DNA of 64,000 bases. Origin: Trichobilharzia regenti. Lineage: Eukaryota > Platyhelminthes > Trematoda > Strigeidida > Schistosomatidae. The translations under genes were made by a program, and so were the position numbers. Every line of letters starts with the position of its first letter. Position 1 is the stretch's first letter. The notes under the pieces are model-generated. The model saw only the letters and a list, made by a program, of their open reading frames with translations, did no database searches and was not told where the DNA came from. The DNA lies in NCBI GenBank assembly GCA_944472135.2, contig CALYDD020000353.1, positions 186,001 through 250,000 of the forward strand, written 5' to 3'. Positions 1 through 9,398 of this stretch are shown here, piece by piece.

Positions 1-68
1 TCTAAAGATAGTCAACAAAGAATGGATGTACGAAACGAAATCTATCAAAATGTTTCTACACATTCTGA
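1..68. other. no gene recognised
   Basis: Short AT-rich lead-in before the first SINE. Nothing recognisable. Confidence 0.5.
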
Positions 69-400
69 TGATGTTAGATGGCTGGAGGCGATCGGCAGAA
101 AGCCTAACACATAGATTTCGTGCTAGTTTGCACTCACCAGTAAGCAAGGCAGCCATGTCTGCAACCTCGAAGGAACTCATATCCTTTCTGAGATTCGAAC
201 CCGCGTCACGCGGTGCCGACAGCAGTCAGAAACGTTACCACTGAGCTACTTGGACTGGCGGCTGACCTCCTGTAGGACTGTTTTGGGTACTTTGATTTGA
301 CACTAATCCTTTATTTGGCTCAGACTGAACTCTAACAGTCAGGTTTACAATGTGGCCACCATTACAGGTAGCTCCCCATCACGGTGCATATTGAATTGTT
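69..400 (-). mobile_element. tRNA-derived SINE (about 335-bp family, here 'SINE-B')
   Basis: Read on the minus strand, a tRNA-like head contains an A-box-like GTAGCTCAGTGGTAACG and a B-box-like GGTTCGAATCTC, followed by a body ending in CCATCTAACATC. The same unit recurs near 26.0, 32.2, 36.7-37.3, 52.7 and 53.2 kb, which shows it is dispersed. A further truncated unit starts at about 404 and runs to 480. The pol III boxes are degenerate and the cloverleaf is broken, so this is a retroposon and not a tRNA gene. Confidence 0.75.
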
Positions 401-639
401 GATGTTAGATGGCTGGTAAGGACTCTGACTACGGCACCGGGTGACTCAAGTCAAAACATCAGAAGGGATATGTGATATGATTTACAAAATACTTGCAGTG
501 ACTGTGAGATCACCGACATAGGTTAAACTAGTAGATCAGGAGTAGTCACCCTGTCAGAACCCACGAATTTATCCATGACTAGAATGATTAATTCCAAGAA
601 GATAAGTGATTTAGAGAAAACCTCAGCACTGTATTGCAC

Positions 640-850
640 TGGATGTTAATACATCTTTATTATAAAGCGTTTTTTCAACATCAGGAGATGATGATATATA
701 TGCGGGAAAATCGAAAGTGTACAGCATTAAAAATTAAAACGCAAATTTATCACCTCAGTCAGCTTACACTTTTCAAATTTCTTTCCTTTTTAATCTGAAA
801 AGTTTATCAAAGGCGACCACTATTTAATATATGTGTAAAACTTGAGCACT
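640..850 (-). other. distal end of the left arm of an inverted duplication
   Basis: Read on the minus strand this matches 51880-52010 on the plus strand, including the polypyrimidine tract, a 27-nt micro-exon copy and its GTAAGC donor. Homology fades left of about 700, where the right-hand copy runs into a Penelope-like fragment. Confidence 0.7.
768..794 (-). pseudogene. 27-nt micro-exon copy with in-frame stop
   Basis: Minus-strand counterpart of the exon at 51937-51963. It has the same length, a TTTTCAG acceptor (795-801 on the plus strand) and a GTAAGC donor. The last 17 bases are identical to the right-hand exon. In the phase used by the right-hand gene (one base from the previous exon, then AT) the second codon is TAA where the right copy has GAA. 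A transcript of this copy would therefore stop here. Either the left locus is a pseudogene or this exon is skipped. Confidence 0.7.
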
Positions 851-1551
851 GTAGTAGTAAGTAATTCCATATTAGTTTGTTTATTAGATGTATCACACAG
901 TGAGTGAAACAGTATTGTATACTGGATGACGTTTCGAACAAAATTTATTGTTCAAAATCATACCAATTGTGGTCACACGACTTTGAGATTTGAGTTTTGT
1001 AGTTTTCTTTGTCTTCTCCTATTTTTCGTAGGGGTAGTAGAATTTTCCATATATCTGGGACAGGTGTTGAATCATTTCTATTACATGTATTTGCAGTTGA
1101 TTCGATAAACAAAGCTTCTGTTATCAATCTCTCCCTATACCCTGTGATATTAGATTTTAAAACTGTCATCCTATATCATCCTATTGTATGGTTGTGTGTA
1201 ACTGTATGTAGTGCTGTAGCTGAACTATTCTCTAGATTTCTAATCTTATTGGGGCCAACCAATCTAGATTTTGCTAGGTTTTTTTTGTTCGGCTAGTCTG
1301 ACTGTCCCTGTTCTACTAGTTTGACCTATGTATTTGACCTGACAATAATTGCAGGGTATTAGATACACTAAATTGTTTTGTTTTAAAGGCACCACAGGAT
1401 CCTTTAACCAACAAAACTTGCTTCTAGTTGAGTTTGTGGATTGAATGCCACTTTTATTCTTGCCTTGTTAAGAATTCTGCGTAAGGCTTCCGAGGTTCTT
1501 TTCTTTGCATGGAATTACTGTTGATGATTTACATTCCTTATTCTTGGTGTC

Positions 1552-1632
1552 GTTATTAGTATTATTATTATCACTATTATTATTATTGTTATCATTATTA
1601 TTATAACTATCACTATTATCATTATTTATTTT
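1552..1632. repeat. (ATT)n-rich microsatellite
   Basis: Imperfect ATT/ATC triplets over about 80 bases inside the Penelope-like fragment, next to its RT remnant. Confidence 0.85.
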
Positions 1633-1930
1633 TTTTACATTTACTTACATATTTCTTGACTAATTTATCCGGGTAATTATTAAGTTTCAAGGCTTCTTTT
1701 ATGTGTATCACTTCCTGTCTTAGATTTTCCTTGCTACTACTTAGTTTTTGTGCTCTGTCATTTAAACATTTCACTAATTTTATTTGTACTGACACAGGAT
1801 GGGATGATTGGAAATCCAGATATCTGTTTGAATGTGTGGGTTTTCTGTAAACACTGGTGTTTAACTTCCCACCTACTTTCTTTTTTAAGTTGCAATCTAA
1901 CATTGGAAGCTCCCCTTCCTGACTTTCCAA
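1622..1930 (-). pseudogene. Penelope-like reverse transcriptase C-terminal fragment
   Basis: A 102-residue open stretch. The VYRKPTHSNRYLDFQSSHP segment aligns with VYRKSTHTDQILNYNSNNP in the longer copy at 16151-17761. A lysine-rich end corresponds to the linker before the GIY-YIG domain. No catalytic RT motifs remain. The reading frame is broken downstream, so this is a dead fragment. Confidence 0.8.
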
Positions 1931-1989
1931 TTCATAAGTGAATTGAATTGTTTGTACCTTTGAGTTGATGTGTATTTAATATTGGAAAC

Positions 1990-2960
1990 GTTTTGTTTTT
2001 ATCAATCAACTGACTCATTTTAACATCAATTTAGTAAAGAAACAAAGAAATATTCGACTGGAAATTAAGATAATCGGGAAATATTTATTCCCTGTATGGA
2101 TACTGCAAAACACCCACACTTCAGGATGGAAACCTTATTCTATGCTCTAGAATCTATCGTCTATTATCTTAAACAACGAAGATCTCACATTTGAATAAGG
2201 TAGAGTTTGATTCGTCGTCAATAAGGATACTTGGTTCCTCAATAGCTTCTTTCAGAAAATATCAGAAACTTCTATCTGTTTTCATTCGCATAAAATTTGA
2301 CTTCATGTAGCGAACACGACTAGATCCCCTTCTGTTGCCAGTTTCGTTCATCTGATAAACGTCATGTTATCTGATTTTCGTAGTATTTTCTTTACGACGG
2401 ATTGCTTCTATCCAGTTTCAAGCTTCTATAAATCTGCATTTTTATAGATATATACATATATGTACATTAAAACAAAGATTCAAGCGAAGAAAATCCCTTT
2501 TTCGATGTCACTTTGAAATGTATAGTTTTGTGCTTACGAGTTGATCACGTATTGATATCAGTTACAGAACCATTGTAAACCACGGAGTACTGAACAGCCG
2601 GGTAACCGGAAGGTCCCCTGTGTTCAAACAGATGATTCTCAAACTAGGGTGAAACAGCCGTCCAACACTCCCTAGTCTTCAATGTCTCTTCAACCCTATG
2701 TTGATTTATATTGTCTCGTCTTGTATTAAGTCAATATTTCGTTGACTAACACTGTGTGATTTATCAGAATAAAATTTTATCCACAGTAGTGTTTCCTTCA
2801 TAAGTTTAGAATTTATGGATGTGCCATTTTGAAACACGACACATAAATCTCAAGCTTGCCACCAACTTACTAAAAGTTATCACCGAGAAGCTATGGCGGG
2901 GGTGAACCGTGCTAGTGACTTCACAGACTATCAAAATCCAAGCTCAAATATACTAATAAT
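1990..2960 (-). other. left arm of inverted duplication (intron-equivalent)
   Basis: Matches 49120-49400 and 51340-51900 read in reverse complement, with many point differences and small indels. A partial SINE-C lies at about 2555-2690. The right arm has extra SINE and LTR insertions (49.4-51.35 kb) that the left arm lacks, so those arrived after the duplication. No coding exon is seen in this stretch. Confidence 0.75.
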
Positions 2961-2964
2961 TAAC

Positions 2965-3432
2965 ACTGTGAAGTCAGTGCATTTATACGGATCAGAGACT
3001 TGACGCATTATGAAGAGCATCTCAAACAAAATACAGACCTTCATCAACAGCTGTCTTCGCTCAATACTACTCAAGATCAGATGGCCAGCCAGAAAAGATC
3101 AGGAACAGGGATCTCTGGCACTAAGTGAACCAACCAATAACCGATTGTGAAACAAATAGGGAGGGAGAAATAGAGATGGATTGGCCATACGCTGAGGAAA
3201 CCACCAAGTTACACCACTAGACAGGCCATTGCTCGAGTGGAACCCAAAAGGGAAGCGGCGAGTTGGTCGTCAGTGCAAGGGCGACTTGGAGGAGGTCATG
3301 TGAAGAGGAGATGAAAGAATTTAGGCAGACCTGGAGCCAGGTGAAAGCTTTAACAGAGAACCGAAGGCAATGAAGACGTGCAGCTGAATTACTATGTTCC
3401 TCTAGGAATTAAAGGAAATAATAATAACAAAT
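2965..3432 (+). mobile_element. RTE-type retrotransposon, 3' fragment
   Basis: Plus-strand remnant of the RTE 3' coding end. In broken frames it matches the C-terminal region seen on the minus strand at 4693-4935 (a WIGH-type segment followed by a basic stretch), and it ends in an (AAT)n-like tail at about 3417-3430, as RTE elements do. The right arm of the duplication (49105-49135) is uninterrupted at this point, so this is an insertion specific to the left arm. It lies directly after the donor of the exon copy at 3436-3453. Confidence 0.75.
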
Positions 3433-3435
3433 AAC

Positions 3436-3453
3436 CTAAGCATCCAAGTGTGC
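3436..3453 (-). pseudogene. 18-nt CX3C micro-exon copy
   Basis: Minus-strand counterpart of the exon at 49087-49104, 17 of 18 bases identical. In phase 1 it reads C-TLG-C-L (right copy C-ALG-C-L), so both cysteines are kept. The acceptor TTTTAG is kept. The donor has changed to GTTAT (right copy GTAAA) because an RTE fragment begins just beyond it. Splicing of this copy is doubtful. Confidence 0.75.
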
Positions 3454-3883
3454 CTAAAATTAAAAACAAATGAAAATACTGGAGTTAAATTTTTGTATGA
3501 AACTCCTAACTGTAAAATGCATGTATAATTTACACACACAAACATTCTGAATTGCTAATTCTTATGAATAATGTTGGTCATTTCTGAGCGATAGTCATCA
3601 CTAAAAAGGTCTTCAGATTACGCAAGATTACTCAACTAGGTCTCATAATTTATTCATTTTTCTTCCACATCTGTATTTGCATATGTTTTGTCACAAAATG
3701 ACCATCCTTGTCATTCTTGTTAACTTTAAGAACCACTTTACAACTTTACAGCTTAGAATTTAAGTTATCAGAAGTGTATTGTTTACTTCATTACATCTTT
3801 TTAAGTAATAATGATGACATAACCTTTCGCTTAAGTTTCCTTCACTTTCATGGTTATCCGTGCAACAAATTTAGTAAACTCAC

Positions 3884-3907
3884 AAAATCGATTCTGAACT
3901 GGTCCAT
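3884..3907 (-). pseudogene. 24-nt linker micro-exon copy
   Basis: All 24 bases are identical to the exon at 48626-48649, with an ATTTTAG acceptor and a GTGAGT donor. In phase 1 it encodes Y-GPVQNRF. Identity is higher than in the flanking intron, as expected if the duplicate stayed under constraint for a time. Functional status is unknown because the next exon copies are damaged. Confidence 0.75.
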
Positions 3908-4219
3908 CTAAAATGAAAAAATTGTGAGATTCTCCAGTGAAATTATGCACTTAAAATAAGGAAAATTAACGCAATCAAATCGAATAACAGGCATTCTTGA
4001 TACCTTGATGTACTGTTTTGGCCGTACTCACAAATCCTGAACATGTATTGCATAAATCCAGCAATTACGTTCACTTATGTAGAGGACAGGGGGGGGCCTA
4101 TGTTCCAATCGGAACGCAAGGGAATAATAGTAATAATAATAATAACGATAAAATTCTGTTGACAGTTAGAAACATTTTAAATTATTCATGAAAACATCAG
4201 GGTGTTCTCATTAACTTAC

Positions 4220-4240
4220 ACACACGGCACAGCATTCTGC
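4220..4240 (-). pseudogene. 21-nt CX3C micro-exon copy
   Basis: Minus-strand counterpart of 45342-45362, with acceptor CATATTAG and donor GTAAGT kept. In phase 1 it reads C-RML-C-RV (right copy C-GSM-C-RV). The residues between the cysteines have changed but the Cys spacing has not, which supports a real coding exon in both copies. Confidence 0.75.
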
Positions 4241-4533
4241 CTAATATGTTAATGAAAAATAAAATATCACACAGTTGAATCATTTTCTTACAATTGCATT
4301 ACTTACTTATTTATTGACAGTAACTTAAAAGATAAGAAGTCTTAACTGATCACTGACTCAGTTCCAAAGAAAATTTTATTCATGAACTTGTAATTCGAAA
4401 GTGATCAAGCTTCAGATCAGCAGTCAGTAGGTCGTTCTTCGCAGGAAAATTACAAATGACGTTCATCAGATGCAAGTTGTTCTCCATTTCTATAACAGAC
4501 AAACTCTTTATCTGTCTGCCTCCTTGTGCATCC

Positions 4534-4545
4534 ACCAGTTTACTT
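4534..4545. repeat. 12-bp target-site duplication of RTE (left)
   Basis: ACCAGTTTACTT here and again at 7732-7743. The uninterrupted target is visible in the other duplication arm at about 45024-45035 in reverse complement (AAGTAAACTGGT-like, with changes). Confidence 0.8.
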
Positions 4546-4692
4546 ATTATTATTATTGCTCCTTTGGGTTCCTAGTGGAACATAGGGCTTCAACTGCACG
4601 TCTCCTTTTGCTTCTGTCTGCTGCTGTATTTTTCACCTGCATCCATGTTACTCCATACTCTTTCAACTCCTTTTCACATCATCTCCTCCATG

Positions 4693-6223
4693 TCACCCTT
4701 GGACGTCCCACACGCTGCTTCCTTTCATGTTCCACTCGAGGGCTTGACGCCCGATGTCATCCAATGATCTCCTCAGCGAGTGACCGATCCATTTCCAATT
4801 TCTCCTGCATATTTGTTGGGTGATTGGTTCTTGCTTTGTTTGTTCCCATAGTTCCTTGTTGGTGATTCTTTCCAGCACCGCCCTCTGGTCTTCAGTACAG
4901 AGCCAGCGCAGACAGTTGTTGATAAAGGCCTGCAACAGGCTTTTGGAAATATTCCTTGCGACCCGCTCGCCAAGTTTCTTATCCGTATAGAAGAACTGTC
5001 TGGACGTTTGTATTCAAGATTCGACCGAATTTTGTTGTGGATGCTGAGTGACGAAGATTTCCAGATTGGTTGTTTCAGGTTGATGAATGTGTTTCTCGCC
5101 TTCCCGATTCTCGCTCGATTTGACATCCTCGTCCGTTCCGACTGCCTCTAGTTGAGACAATGCTCCCTAGATAATTGAATGAAGTAACCTCTTTCAAATC
5201 CCTCCCATTGATGGTGATTGACGCTGGATGTTGCTTCTGTTGTTGTTGTTGGTTGGTTATTTTCATAACCTTCGCGTCTTGTCTATGTTAACTTGGAGTC
5301 CTGTCTCCTCCAGCTGCTTCTTCGACCAGTTTGTCGGTTTTCGCTTTTAAGTCTTCGATTTTGTGCGACATCAAACAGAAATCATCCACGCGCGAAATCC
5401 AGGTCTATTAGGTTCTTCGCGTCGGTCAAAAATTTCCCTGTTTTCTCGTTTCCGACTGTCTGACGCATAATTCAGTCCACCACAATTAGGAATATCATTG
5501 GTGATAGTAAGCACCCTTGTCTGACTCCTGTGTTTACTCCAAACGCCTCTATGAGTTTTCCATTGTGCATCACTTGTCATGTGCCGTTGTCGTACAGGTG
5601 TTAAATAAGGTTGATGAATATTTGGGCGCTGCACGCCGTAGTACTCGAGTAATTTCCAAATTACTTCGTGGTCAACGCTGGTTGTCGAAGGCCTTCTCAA
5701 AGTCTATACAGTTGAGGTAGAGGTTTGATTGCCATTCCATGCTTTGTTCTGTGATGACGATGCGTAGAGTTGCAATTTGGTCAGTACATGATTTGTCTGA
5801 CTTTCCTGAATCCAGCCTGTTCTGATCGGAGTACTGTATCCAGTGCGTCCCTTAATCTCTCCAGGATGATGTGACTCAGGATTTCACTTCGCGTCGACAG
5901 GAGCATGATTCCTCGCCAGTTCTTGCAGAGTGAGGCATAAGTCCCCTTCTTTGGTAGTTTCATGAGGTAACCTTACCTCCAGTCAGTAGGCACCTTTCCC
6001 TCCTTCCAGACCTTCTGCAATAATGGAGTCAGCATGTCTGCTGTCGTCTCTGGGTCCGCTCTCAGTTCTTCAGGGGGTATTCCATCTCTTCCAGCTGCTT
6101 ATCCAGCTTTCAAAAACTTGATTGCATTCAAGACTTCAGCTCTCGTTGGAGGATTGGTGTCATTTTGTAGTTGTGTACGCGCTGTTGTTGGAATTTCTGA
6201 ACGGGTTGCAGGTGATGGTCGGT
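4693..6223 (-). pseudogene. RTE reverse transcriptase and C-terminal region, frame-broken
   Basis: Pieces in several frames on the minus strand. An RT N-terminal/fingers segment lies at 5781-5963 (NWRGIMLLST, EQAGFRK). A mid-palm stretch lies at 5371-5700. A segment with FNYLGSIVS typical of the end of RTE/jockey-type RTs is at 5075-5266. The C-terminal domain at 4693-4935 has INNCLRWL and WKWIGHSLRR. At least four frame changes separate them. The copy cannot encode an active RT. Confidence 0.8.
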
Positions 6224-7414
6224 TCAAGAGTCCTTCTTCCTGGTAATTGGGTTCTCTTGGCTGTCTTTTATAGGTTTCGCTTGTGTTGATCTCTTCTCGG
6301 ATAGAGATTTGGTTATCTGATATAGTGTCCTCAGGTCCCTTTTGCCTGCTGCCTTCTCAGCTTCAGTGACCAGGTTGTCGTAGAATCGTCTTTTGTCCTT
6401 CCTAGCAATCTTCTTCACTTCTTTGTCCAGTGCTTTGTAAGTTGAGCTCATCGTCTCTTTCTCCTGTCCGTCCTTGCATTGAATCATTTTCTCTTTCACC
6501 ATTCTCCTCTCTTCTATTAATTTCCAAGTGTCCGTTGAGAGCCATTCCTTGTCTTGTCTCTTCTTTCTTCCTAGAACCGTTGAACACGTTTCGTTGAAAA
6601 TCATCTTCAGAGAGTTCCAGCTGTCTTCCACGCATGATTCTTCAGTGATGTCGCGTAGTGTCTCCTGCTTTGCTCTGACAGTTGCAGTGAAAGTGTCTTT
6701 TGTGGTTGTGTCCTTCAGTAATTGAGTGTTGAACTTGCATTGTGGCCTATCCCCAGCTATCCTTGAGGCTTTTAGCTTCGCCTTGAAAGTCCCTTGTACT
6801 AGATAGTGGCCTGAACCCACATCTGCTCCTCTCCTTGACCTTGTGTCCAGTAGGCTCCGTCTCCACTTTCTTGAAATTGAGATGAAGTCTATTTGGTTTT
6901 TGGTGTGTCCATCTGGTGAAATCCATGTCGTCTTGTGCATATCCTTGTGTTTGAAAATGCTGCCACCAATCATCAAATCACTGAAGGCGCAGAAGTCTGA
7001 GAAGAGTTCACCATTGTCGTTCATTTCACCGAGGGCCTCTCGACCCATGGTGAGTTCTCTTCCTGTATTGTCGCCTCCCAGCTTCGCATTCATGTCGCCC
7101 ATCAGGAGTTTGATGTCACCATTTGGGACGTTGTCCATTATTGTTTGTAGTTGTCTGTAGAACGCCTCCTTCTTCTCTTGTTCTGAGACGTTTGTAGGCG
7201 CATAGCATTGAATGACTGTAACTTTCCTTCCTTTTGAGTTGAACCTGGCTGTCATTATCCTGGAGGAGATTGGTTCCCACTGCATGAGAGCTTTGGCTGC
7301 TGTTGTTGACATCATGATGGCCACTCCTCGGGTGTGCTCGTGGTTGTCCTCTGGGTGGTCGGAATAGATTATTGTCTCTCCAGTAGTAGTTGGCACCTTC
7401 CAGCTCCGTTCCAT
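6224..7414 (-). CDS. RTE endonuclease domain with start of RT region (defective element)
   Basis: A 396-residue open frame. Apurinic-type endonuclease motifs are visible: CYAPTN (about residue 70), GDMNAKLG (about residue 106), WISPDGHTKNQIDFI (about 165-179), and a GSGHYLV segment in the place of the usual S-D-H motif, where the Asp is changed. The last 150 residues are the linker to RT, rich in Lys and Glu. The natural N-terminus lies further upstream: in-frame matches (GICESRWNG) occur in another frame near 7400-7440, so a frameshift near 7415 has cut the protein. This domain makes the target nick for insertion. The element as a whole is defective. Confidence 0.8.
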   Translation of the reverse strand: MERSWKVPTTTGETIIYSDHPEDNHEHTRGVAIMMSTTAAKALMQWEPISSRIMTARFNSKGRKVTVIQCYAPTNVSEQEKKEAFYRQLQTIMDNVPNGDIKLLMGDMNAKLGGDNTGRELTMGREALGEMNDNGELFSDFCAFSDLMIGGSIFKHKDMHKTTWISPDGHTKNQIDFISISRKWRRSLLDTRSRRGADVGSGHYLVQGTFKAKLKASRIAGDRPQCKFNTQLLKDTTTKDTFTATVRAKQETLRDITEESCVEDSWNSLKMIFNETCSTVLGRKKRQDKEWLSTDTWKLIEERRMVKEKMIQCKDGQEKETMSSTYKALDKEVKKIARKDKRRFYDNLVTEAEKAAGKRDLRTLYQITKSLSEKRSTQAKPIKDSQENPITRKKDS

Positions 7415-7731
7415 CTGCTTTCGCAGATTCCCAAAACTTCTATTCTGTACCTTCTCATTTCAGCGGCTATCTGGGCAGCTGACTGGCTTCCCGAAGGCTT
7501 TCACCAGCCTTCGTCATTTTGTTGTTCTGATTGCAGCAAAAAATAAGGTTATCGTTTATGCTTTTGGAATTTTTAATATATTTATTCGCTGAACTTTCTG
7601 TAGCGATTTGGTTGTTTTACGGAGGTGGAGTTGCTAGCACCACGCTCCAGCCCTCCCTCTTTACCCGGGCTCGGTACCGGCTAGAAAACTAGAAAGCTGG
7701 TAGCCTAGCAAGCAAGTAATCTGGCGAGGTT
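7415..7731 (-). other. RTE 5' end and frameshifted N-terminus
   Basis: On the minus strand, 7415-7540 encodes the start of the endonuclease in shifted frames. From 7560 to 7731 lies the untranslated 5' end, GC-richer than the surroundings. The target duplication follows directly. Confidence 0.6.
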
Positions 7732-7743
7732 ACCAGTTTACTT

Positions 7744-8230
7744 GCTTTATAGGATCAAGGTACACTGGCCACAGCTAGAAGACGCTTTCCACACGGATAC
7801 CGGAATATATTCAAGCATGGCTTTATAAAGGTGAAAGAAAGTGTGTGCGAAGCTCAATATTAAAGAATACCTGTTCTTTTTTGTCACTCTAACAATCCTG
7901 TTCATGATTTGAAGATCATCTACCGAATCCAGGCTTACTTGCCGTGTTTTCTTAGTTTTAAATTTCTAAAGACGGCCGAGGCCTTGACTATTCATGAATT
8001 TAAGTCAGAACTTTGTGCAAAACAAGGTGTGTACAAATTCTAACTCTGGCTTGTTCGTAGAGGGATAGACAATAATTTATTTATTTATTTTGTTTATTTT
8101 GTTATTCTATGTGCATTTCTCTCATTACTATTATTATTTTTCTCACTCCTAAGTGTTTCCGCCTGTCTCACTTGTCATTCAGATCCAAAATTTTTAGTTT
8201 TTATTTAAACAGTATTTAATTCTAGAGTAT
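7744..8230 (-). other. left arm of inverted duplication
   Basis: Reverse complement matches 44570-45000, for example the segments around 7795 (CACACGGATACCGG) and 7940-8000. No exon is seen in either copy of this part. Confidence 0.7.
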
Positions 8231-8234
8231 TGCT

Positions 8235-8540
8235 TTTGCAGGGAATTAGTTAGATTGGATGGAGTAGTTCATCATGAGCTGACATCAGTTAGAAAACCAC
8301 TAAAAAACCAGCTGTGAGTGCTGGATAGCTGTTCCGTTCTGGTTTGAGACTCCCCCATCAGTGCTCACCATCAACAAATTTCGATCCCAGGACCCCCTGA
8401 GTACAAAGTCAGCGACCTAGTTTGTAGACCACTGAGCCACTGGGACCCGATCTTATTCAAGCAGTGACCTAGGGTTCTAGTGATGGGCCGTGAACAGTAG
8501 GGTACAGAAGGTTGAAAAGGAGACAGGCAGGTAGCAGGAT
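8235..8540 (-). mobile_element. tRNA-derived SINE ('SINE-C' family), shared by both duplication arms
   Basis: Degenerate SINE with a tRNA-like head near 8370-8460 on the minus strand and the family body (ATCATGAGCTGACATCAGTT at about 8270). A related copy occurs at the same place in the other arm (44380-44550), so this insertion probably predates the duplication. Confidence 0.65.
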
Positions 8541-8769
8541 TGCTACCCATATTAGAAAATATAAGGAACGATAAAATTGGCCGAGGATCTGTATTCTGTA
8601 GACGAGAACGATAAGTGAATGATAAGCGAGATATGACTAAATGCAATAATATAGGAAATATCGATGTTAAAATAATAGTGACGTGATTTACGTATGAAAA
8701 TATTAGTCAGTTAAATGAGTAATCAAATGACAACTATGAATAAAGATAATAAAAATGCAAATTCGTAGT

Positions 8770-8890
8770 AAGTTATATTTCGATGACTTGCACGTAACGT
8801 TTAGGCCAATGGACTCGTCTACCAGATCGCGTTGTTTTCACGGGTTTCTCTGTCGACGTTGAAGCTTGTGTGGATGTAGGTGTTGGCACG
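8770..8890 (-). pseudogene. gypsy Pol C-terminal tail
   Basis: The minus-strand reading ends in RSGRRVHWPKRYVQVI and a stop. The same kind of basic tail ([11 protein letters not shown]) ends the Pol remnant of the plus-strand gypsy element at about 30250. It connects in frame, across the BEL insertion, to the integrase remnant at 12862-13059. Confidence 0.7.
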
Positions 8891-8895
8891 TCGTT
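8891..8895. repeat. 5-bp target-site duplication of BEL element
   Basis: TCGTT directly before the 5' LTR. The same five bases follow the 3' LTR at 12857-12861. Confidence 0.85.
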
Positions 8896-9253
8896 TGTCA
8901 ATGCAGTTGAAGATTGAACGATCAGTTCACGGTTGTTTGCTCAAAACCAACTTCCCCAATTTTCGCGGAGGCATCAATACGACAGTCATCGTCTCATCGG
9001 TCGCTGTTCAGAAAGAAGTCAGCAGTAAACCGTCAGAAGTAATATTGTGATTTATTATTGTAATATTTGTTCACAGACCTTAGTGGAAGATTTTTTATAT
9101 GTTGGTGTTACAATAAAGAATTCTCAAGTGGCCAATCGGTGTTTTGGTTTTTGCGTCCGTTATTACTAAGCGTTTCTGAGAAACTTCAAGGAACAGCGTG
9201 AGCCCGAGCGTAGCAAGAGCTGGGCATTAACGGTTTACGAGACGTGGCTGACA
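8896..9253 (+). repeat. BEL/Pao 5' LTR (358 bp)
   Basis: Begins TGTCAATG and ends CTGACA. Almost identical to 12499-12856; I noticed only a few differences (for example GTAGCAAG versus GTAGGAAG). Contains a TATA-poor promoter region and AATAAAG near 9114. Confidence 0.9.
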
Positions 9254-9398
9254 GTTTCTGACGGTAGAAACAGATTCTGGCGGATTCAGACAGTTGGTGA
9301 AAGTTTGGATAGTCACCGTTCATCTTTCCTGGTGCCGGTCAAGTCCTCTTTGAACAAGCAATATCTGGAACTTTTTTGGAATTGGGTCAAGTTCAACA

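Larger units (their letters stand above)
850..1940 (-). mobile_element. Penelope-like element, 5'-truncated 3' part
   Basis: In order on the minus strand: the C-terminal part of the reverse transcriptase reading frame (1622-1930, with VYRKPTHSNRYLDF as in other Penelope-like RTs), a GIY-YIG-type stretch with KYIGQTS encoded near 1290-1340, then the 3' tail (about 870-1100). The tail repeats near 33.0, 37.4, 46.0, 53.5 and 54.1 kb. The copy has several frame breaks. It is inserted in the left arm of the inverted duplication, because the right arm has no equivalent between the matching flanks (near 51.9 kb). Confidence 0.8.
3454..4240 (-). other. left arm of inverted duplication containing exon copies
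   Basis: Read on the minus strand this follows 48300-49086 closely, with an additional short segment that matches 45300-45440. It holds the 24-nt and 21-nt exon copies listed separately. Outside them I see only intron-like AT-rich sequence and a G-run near 4089. Confidence 0.75.
4546..7731 (-). mobile_element. near-full-length RTE-clade non-LTR retrotransposon
   Basis: A 3.19-kb element read on the minus strand. The 5' end is at 7731 and the AAT-type short-repeat tail is at 4546-4558, with 12-bp target duplications on both sides. The order is endonuclease domain, reverse transcriptase, C-terminal region, as in RTE-clade elements known in schistosomes (SR2-like). The endonuclease frame is mostly open, but the RT part is split by frameshifts and stops. 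It sits in the left arm of the inverted duplication, so it is younger than that duplication. Confidence 0.85.

Noticed and set aside
1009..1296. 95-codon plus-strand frame
   Set aside because: It is the reverse strand of the Penelope-like GIY-YIG region and repeats at 46053 and 35340 for that reason.
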